Below are positions 58,235 to 64,000 of a stretch of DNA of 64,000 nt, piece after piece. The stretch lies in assembly GCA_037102815.1 (NCBI GenBank), contig BTPP01000005.1, positions 2,356,001 through 2,420,000 on the forward strand, written 5' to 3'. The notes beneath the pieces are model-generated. The model was not told the DNA's origin. It searched no databases and saw only the letters and a program-made list of their open reading frames with translations. The stretch's first letter is position 1. Each line of letters opens with the position of its first letter. This DNA is from Neurospora intermedia. Lineage: Eukaryota > Ascomycota > Sordariomycetes > Sordariales > Sordariaceae. The position numbers and the translations under genes were made by a program.

Positions 58235-60460
58235 ATGCCCCCGGAGGTCATATCCCTTCTCTCAAGCCCAGAGGTGGAACCTCAATCAACATTAGTTGTC
58301 AACAACATGTTGTCGCATGTCCCGCCCAGCGCACAGAAGCATGTCCTCGATGATGATCTAGACTACGATAATTTCGACCTCACAGCCGATGATGTTCCGC
58401 CAATATCTACCTCCAAAAGTCCCGCGTGGAAAGAACCAGCACTCAGTACCGTTGATCTCACGGAAGACAGTCATGAATCGAATGCCATCCAGGGCTCTGC
58501 TCGAAATATGACAAACAAAAAAATTCCAGACCTCGACATTGATATGTCCTCGGATGGTTTTCTCGATATTGACAGTATCACCAGATCGACAATCGGAGGC
58601 GAGCGAACAAGCGAGCCAGCTAGGAAGCGACAACGCTTGTCCCCAGTCTCAGAGTCCAACAGCCCGAAGGCTCGGTTGGCGCAAACACATACCCCGGCGA
58701 TAAGTAAAAGCCTCGCACGGTTGGGGCCATCACGCAGTAGCAGCAGTAGGGCAAAAGAGCATTTTGAGTCTTCCACATCTCCCCATATTTCCAGCCCAAA
58801 TACATCCAAAGCTGCGAAACCCACCTATCAACACAATGATGACGATGACGATCCCTTCGCAAGCCCGCCCCCAAGGTTCACCCGGGAACAAAAAGGGAAA
58901 GGTCCTGCTTCTGCGAAAGTCACACCAGATGTTATCAACATAGATGATTCCGACGACGATGACCCATTCGCAGACTCTCCGCTGAAAGTCAATCCGAATC
59001 CACGAGGACCGCCAAGGGCGGCAACAACAGCAGCAGCATGGGATCCCATATCAAGCTCGGCCCCCCTCCCAGCGAAACCTAGTCCTCACCGCTCCCTAGG
59101 AAGAAGTCAATCAGGGTTCAGTCCTCTCGAAGACTCGGATGAGGACGTAGGCGCGGGCCCTTTATCCAATGACGAGGATGACTTTCCAGACATATCCGAC
59201 CTCCGCTCCCCAGCTAATCGCTCAAAGAATGATCTAACGGGACCTGTGAAACGACCATTCACCAAGTCCGCATCCACAACAACGGGAGGGACAAGGACGA
59301 AGCCTGCAAAAGGAGGTGCAAGAAAAACGGCCGAGGAACGAGCCAGGGAAAGAGAAGATAAAGCTCTCGAGAAGAAGAGCGCAGCAGAACGAAAAAGGCA
59401 AGAAAAAGAGCGCGAGAAGCAACAAAAGGCCGAAGAGAAACAGCGCGCTGCCGCCCGTGCAGAAGCCAACAAGCTGAAGATCAGAAAGGAAATCGCCACC
59501 CCTGAGATGATCGTGGATCTTCCGTCTAGCCTCCCTCCAGCTACCAAGATCCAGATCGAAGAATTTTTGAAGAAGATCGATGTCAAGGAAATCAACACCT
59601 GGACCTCCCCAGTCGATAACGTTGTGCGCTGGCGCCGCGCGGTCAAATCCCGTTACAACGAGGAACGCCACCACTATGACCCGATTCCCGAAACCATCGA
59701 GACCGAGAAGATCATCCTGGTCATCCTCCCCGCCGCCGAATTCGCTAAGCTCGCAATGGGCGCCGAGGGCCACAATCTCGAAGCGCACGTACTCAAGGTG
59801 CAACGCCATTTCCCTAATCACCAAACCATCTACCTCATCGAAGGCCTAAAGAAACTCCTCTCCTCAAACCGTAACAAGCGCAACAACGACTTTGCATCCG
59901 TCGTCCGCTCCCGCCTAGCCGAGGACGAATCCGCTTCAACCTCCTCGTCCCGCCGGACTAATAAGAAAAACGATCCCCCCATGACTATCAGCGAATCCCA
60001 AATCGACGCCGCCCTCCTTCGACTCCAACTCCTCTATTCCATGCAAATCCACGAAACCACCTGCCTCCAGGACACCGCCCACCAGCTACAGCTCTTCACC
60101 CAAAATGTCGCCGTCGCGCCCTATAAACGGCATCAAGAAGACTACTTGATGAAGTCGGCCGGGTTCTGCATGGATAGCGGACAGGTGCGGACGGCTATTG
60201 GAACTGAAGAAGCGTACGTGCGCATGCTGCAGGAGGTGGCGAGGATCACGGCACCGATTGCCATGGGGATTGCGAATGTGTATCCCAGGGTTGGACAACT
60301 AGTTCGGGCGTTGGAGGAGGGGGGTCCGGGGACGTTGGAGGATGTCAGGAGGGTGATTAATAAGGAAAGGGAGGTTGGGGAGAAGAGGGTCGGGAAGGCG
60401 GTCAGTAAGAGGCTTTGGAAGATCTTTACGGGGAGGGATGAGATGAGTACGGAGGTTTGA
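58235..60460 (+). CDS. eme1: EME1/MMS4-type subunit of the MUS81 structure-specific endonuclease
   Basis: 741 residues, single exon. The nuclear protein pairs with MUS81 to cut branched DNA such as nicked Holliday junctions and flaps. The first 340 residues are disordered, Ser/Asp-rich, with a likely SUMO-interaction motif, DVINIDDSDDDDPF (near 230), and a basic PARKRQRLSP patch (near 128). A charged helix rich in Arg, Lys and Glu (residues 365-420) precedes the ERCC4-like nuclease fold. That fold runs from EMIVDLPSSLPP through DNVVRWRRAVKSRY, EKIILVILPAAEFAKL and QTIYLIEGLKKLL. The C-terminal helix-hairpin-helix part ends the protein. The catalytic ERKxxxD signature of MUS81 is absent, as expected for the non-catalytic partner. 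The start MPPEVISLLSS is typical of the family. Confidence 0.9.
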   Translation: MPPEVISLLSSPEVEPQSTLVVNNMLSHVPPSAQKHVLDDDLDYDNFDLTADDVPPISTSKSPAWKEPALSTVDLTEDSHESNAIQGSARNMTNKKIPDLDIDMSSDGFLDIDSITRSTIGGERTSEPARKRQRLSPVSESNSPKARLAQTHTPAISKSLARLGPSRSSSSRAKEHFESSTSPHISSPNTSKAAKPTYQHNDDDDDPFASPPPRFTREQKGKGPASAKVTPDVINIDDSDDDDPFADSPLKVNPNPRGPPRAATTAAAWDPISSSAPLPAKPSPHRSLGRSQSGFSPLEDSDEDVGAGPLSNDEDDFPDISDLRSPANRSKNDLTGPVKRPFTKSASTTTGGTRTKPAKGGARKTAEERAREREDKALEKKSAAERKRQEKEREKQQKAEEKQRAAARAEANKLKIRKEIATPEMIVDLPSSLPPATKIQIEEFLKKIDVKEINTWTSPVDNVVRWRRAVKSRYNEERHHYDPIPETIETEKIILVILPAAEFAKLAMGAEGHNLEAHVLKVQRHFPNHQTIYLIEGLKKLLSSNRNKRNNDFASVVRSRLAEDESASTSSSRRTNKKNDPPMTISESQIDAALLRLQLLYSMQIHETTCLQDTAHQLQLFTQNVAVAPYKRHQEDYLMKSAGFCMDSGQVRTAIGTEEAYVRMLQEVARITAPIAMGIANVYPRVGQLVRALEEGGPGTLEDVRRVINKEREVGEKRVGKAVSKRLWKIFTGRDEMSTEV

Positions 60461-60500
60461 AGGATGCGAAAATGTGCTGAGCAGTTACTCGTCGGGACTA

Positions 60501-60815
60501 CAGTATAGACTCGGGGCGTTCGTTTTATGTTTCAGGGAAACCAGGCATAATCTATAAAATATACTGCCCAGGTATGTGCACTTTATGCCCGTGAACAATA
60601 GTGGGGGAGACGTGTTGCTACCCCCGAAGTACTGTAAACTCGATTTGACTGATGCCCTGCCTTTTCCCACCTGTTTTTTCGAGGGCGCTGGAGGACGGAA
60701 ACATTCAGAACCACCGTCTTACATGCAACTTCAGCGGGCATGAATGTTGCAGTATGTTTAAAGATTATGCCTGATTTCCAGGGAACCTAAAAACGAACGC
60801 CCGGAGTCTATACGG
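60501..60815 (-). mobile_element. MITE copy C, 315 bases, TA-flanked
   Basis: Same family as copy A but in the opposite orientation. Inverted termini of about 60 bases (left CAGTATAGACTCGGGGCGTT; right, the complement of CCGTATAGACTCCGGGCG) are flanked by TA at 60499-60500 and 60816-60817. It lies just 40 bases past the eme1 stop and may reach into its 3' untranslated region. Confidence 0.88.
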
Positions 60816-60817
60816 TA

Positions 60818-61504
60818 GAAGTGTCCCTCCTTCTGCCGAAGGCAAAGATCGCGGGAATGCTACGATGTAGCGGACCATGATTTGCAACTGCATACCTAGC
60901 TAGGTATTCATCGTATTTATGCACGTATTGAGGCGTATTTTCATCGAAACCTAGGGAAATAGCAGGTAATCACCACTCAAGGTCACTGCCTCGTAATAAG
61001 CCCAATCTTTGCCTTGGGCAGAGAGAGGGACGCTTCTAGTCTCGACAAGTAATTTCTGGGAAGTGGTGCGGGATCCTGGCTTTACCGAATGGTGTCGATG
61101 GGTGCGCCTCGCCCTAAAACTAAGTAGTATCGGGTATATACGTGGCATACATCCGGATAGCTGATGAGCGGTGCAGCGTGGCTGTGCTTAAGATAAATAC
61201 CATTCGAACACCGGTCACAAGAGATTGGCCAAAGGCGCTGCCCAACCTCTCTACTATGCAGCGGGGCTGAGCACGATGCGAGCTTTCACCAGACAATATG
61301 AACCAATCGCAAATTCCGTTGCGAGTTTGGGTATCACACTTTTATTGACACCCGAAAAGACGTGGTCGTGGCTGAGATGGCGAGTGTGGGTCTGGAAGCT
61401 GTCTGCCTTACACAACCAGCTGTTGACTTCTACACTACATAAAGACCTTGGATATGATGCTGTAAAATTGTGATGACTATCTCAGCTATGAGGGTGTGGG
61501 TGTC
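60818..61504. other. Intergenic region upstream of the CorA-like gene
   Basis: A short frame at 61225-61473 has some protein-like character, but I could not connect it to the downstream gene. No other feature. Confidence 0.4.
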
Positions 61505-63711
61505 ATGCACCTGAGATCGAGCAATGGAGCGCTAGAGGTACTTCTCTCACAATCATTTTGCCTCGCCAGAGCACACCCATAAGACACGCGCAGAGGTATC
61601 CTGTCTTAAAGTGGTCAACTATACGGTAAGATGGTTGTTTCTTTCACTTTTGCCTGTCCTCTGCGGTGTGTGGTCACCCAGTATCGACACATCCAGATCC
61701 TGTCTACGTTAGAGGATATCCAAAGGCGCGTTTACAGCTCGGAACAGGGATGTTGCTGACAGTGAAAGTATAGGACTCGAGATGCAATAATGGGGAAGAA
61801 TGTTCTCTTCCTGATGATGAAGGGATCTTGAATTTCGTGAACGGCCAAGTATTTACCCATGTTTCTTTGTGTCCCATTTACTTAGACCGGGGAATTTCCC
61901 TTGATTGCGTGATATAACTGGAATCGCTGACATTTGTGCCTTTCTCAGGGTCAGTTTGCGCCAAAAGAGGTGCCAGATGGCGTCACTATCAAGGGTCAAG
62001 TCCGTTGTCTGATGCAAGTGAAGATCTGTCATGGAATGTACTAGATCTGCCTCGAATTGTGCTAACGCCAGACCAGACTATACGAACCTAAATTGTCCAT
62101 CGCGACACTCAAGGACAAAACTCGAGACGTATGGTTTTTACCGCCAAATACCTACCAAGTCATAATGGAAAACCTGAGATTGCCATTGCTCTCTTTGGAT
62201 ATTGACAGAACAATTGGCTCATTCTTCGACTTGGAATTTGCAGAGGAAAACAATGAGTCTCTTATGCGTGAGTTACCTTCTGCACTGCCTTGAAAACCCA
62301 TATTTATGGCTGGATATGGCGCAACGGCCATTTGAGTTGAACGTCGAGCCCTCAAGCTGTGTGTGTGTGTGTGTGAGAGAGAGAGATAGGTGTTGACTGT
62401 TACTAAAGGTCTTGTATTCCGACATCAGTTTCAACGAACAGATACCTCTATGCAGATGTCAACGGACCCTGCTTACTCGCACTGCTACGAGGATAAAATT
62501 GAGCTTTTCCTTACCTACGCATTCAGTAGCAACGAGACGACAGCACTTTTTCGCTTGAATGAGGGGTTTGCAATACACATGCGCAAGGACATGAGCAAAT
62601 GCTTCGATGAAATCAGCAAAGTCACTTGCAAGGTTGGTCACCCGCTGACTATACCTTACATCATGATTCGCAGTGTCAGACTTCGACTGAACCAAAGACA
62701 CCTCGATGCTGCATCGATGGCTGAACAAATGGAACTCATCCTCGCGTGTAACATACGTGAAGTCAACGATGATTCTAGGACGATATATACAGACGCGTCG
62801 GATTCATGGAACTTTCGGCGTATTGGGAGGTACTGGCCGGACAATCGCCGAAGCATGATATCAATATTGACCTCCGCAACAGCGCTATGTAAGGCCATCG
62901 ATGAACTTCAAGAAGCAATGGCGTCTTTCTGGTCTAGACTCTCTGATGAAGAAAAGTCATCGGAGATGACTGCCATTCACACCCGATTAGCCAGGGGTTT
63001 GAAGGAAGAGCGGGCTCAGTTAGACAGCATTGTGGGCTTTACTCGTCAGTTAGAGCAGCGCATGCATGCTTTGGAAAGCTCAGTAAGTCTCGCTAGGTCA
63101 GGCAAGAGCGCTTGACACGCGTCCGCCAAGGAAATAGATGATGATGCTAATATAGGAAGACGACCAGATTCATATCATGGCCCTGGAGCTCTCTCAGAGA
63201 AACAGCCAGTTGAACATGGCTACCGCGCAATGGCAAATTGACCTCAGCACAACGACTACTAGAGATGCCAAAACAATGAAGGGTCTGGCATTCATGGGTG
63301 CCCTGTTTCTTCCCGGGACCTTTATGTCGGCGATCTTCAGTATGCCGTTCTTTGAGTTCAAGAGTGGTAAGCTATCTAAATTCGTGTCGTGTTCTCGCCT
63401 AATCGAGCTGACAACTTGTCTCAGATAAGTTATGGGTCTACTTCGCTGCAGCCGTCCCACTTACCACTCTCACCATTGCCGCTTGGGTGATATACGAAAG
63501 ATCGCAACAGCGCAAAGCACGCGCCAATCATGATTTCATGAAGGACGTCATCGGAAGGCTACAATATAACGTAGACTCAGCATTAGCAAGGAAGACTTGG
63601 GGGGACTCTGTATATATGATTCCCAAAGTAGCGCCTGAGACTTTCGATAGCGTAGAAAAGGCAGGGGCCGAAGTGAGGGCCTTTGTGAGGGCTCAGCTAT
63701 GGGGAAAATAA
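61505..63711 (+). CDS. CorA-like membrane protein, many exons, N-terminus uncertain
   Basis: The last six exons are well supported by frame and splice sites: 61774-61848, 61949-62017, 62072-62267, 62409-63082, 63156-63366 and 63425-63711. Likely earlier exons are 61505-61537, 61596-61625 and 61682-61729, giving about 540 residues, but these rest on weak signals. A soluble N-terminal half is followed by a long helical region (residues about 250-430). Two membrane spans close the protein: GLAFMGALFLPGTFMSAIFS, which stands where CorA proteins have their GMN-containing first span, and VYFAAAVPLTTLTIAAWVIY. The GMN signature itself is absent, as in many fungal CorA-like proteins of unknown transport ability. 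Magnesium transport should therefore not be assumed. The long intron 62268-62408 contains GT and GA microsatellites. Confidence 0.75.
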
Positions 63712-64000
63712 CCTACAGAGGCTAGACCTTGGCGTCTATCTTCGTTTCGTGTAGCCTTTGGTAGCAGGATTTGTAATTATGTTTTCCTAGGTAGCTAATC
63801 AGCTTCTCTAATAACGTCCGTACAGAAGAAGCTAAGCAGAGGCAGTATATATCTGATAACACCGGACTACTGTCCAAGAACGTTGGAAGGTTGTACTTGA
63901 TCCGGGGTCTCTAGATGTCACTGGTGAGTCGTCTGGTCCACTTTCAGGGCGTACCATCTTAGATGTCAGGGAAACAGAACAACGAGAAAGGCGGCACATT
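63712..64000. other. Right-edge flank
   Basis: 3' flank of the CorA-like gene. Nothing further seen. Confidence 0.4.

Noticed and set aside
1-64000. Retroelement copies, CRISPR arrays or bacterial-type operons
   Set aside because: No reverse transcriptase, gag-like or LTR structure was recognised, and no regular short repeats with spacers. Gene structure is fungal throughout.

Overview
The window is nuclear DNA from a filamentous ascomycete, most likely a Sordariales fungus of the Neurospora/Sordaria/Podospora kind. This rests on several things. Genes have short introns (about 45-190 bases) with GTRNGT donors and CTAAC-type branch sites. Single 5S rRNA genes lie dispersed among protein genes rather than in the rDNA array. 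The window also holds a HET-domain gene, a CRO1-type UCS protein and an EME1-type ERCC4 protein. The species itself is an inference.

Layout. 0-8 kb: a glutamate decarboxylase gene (+) tail to tail with a phenol-hydroxylase-type FAD monooxygenase (-). 8-15 kb: an intact single-exon HET gene (+), a hypothetical acidic protein (-), and two copies plus a fragment of a miniature inverted-repeat element. 15-27 kb: an HSL-type alpha/beta hydrolase (+), a 300-base element with 79-base inverted arms, a single-span membrane protein (-) and a DDHD phospholipase (+). 27-36 kb: a small cysteine-rich secreted protein bracketed by 5S-derived relics, a RING-H2 ubiquitin ligase (-), tRNA-Glu, a decayed HET gene and a secreted SnoaL-like protein (-). 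38-41 kb: the cro1/she4/unc-45 gene (+). 41-46 kb: two 5S rRNA genes, identical over 119 bases, in opposite orientation, enclosing a tandem pair of related nuclear-looking genes (-). 46-53 kb: a low-complexity Gly/Arg/Ser protein and a 1755-residue kinesin (-). 53-58 kb: a long stretch with no gene I can support. 58-64 kb: eme1 (+), a third MITE copy and a CorA-like membrane protein (+).

Housekeeping genes (gad1, the DDHD lipase, the RING ligase, cro1, kinesin, eme1, 5S, tRNA) alternate with accessory-looking loci (HET genes, the secreted cysteine-rich protein, the tandem paralogues, MITEs). No biosynthetic cluster or operon is visible, and each gene appears to be its own transcription unit. 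Exon borders were worked out by hand from splice signals and frame, and every multi-exon model given with a total length sums to a multiple of three. There is no transcript evidence. The strongest structural oddity is that two accessory loci are each bracketed by inverted 5S-related sequences.
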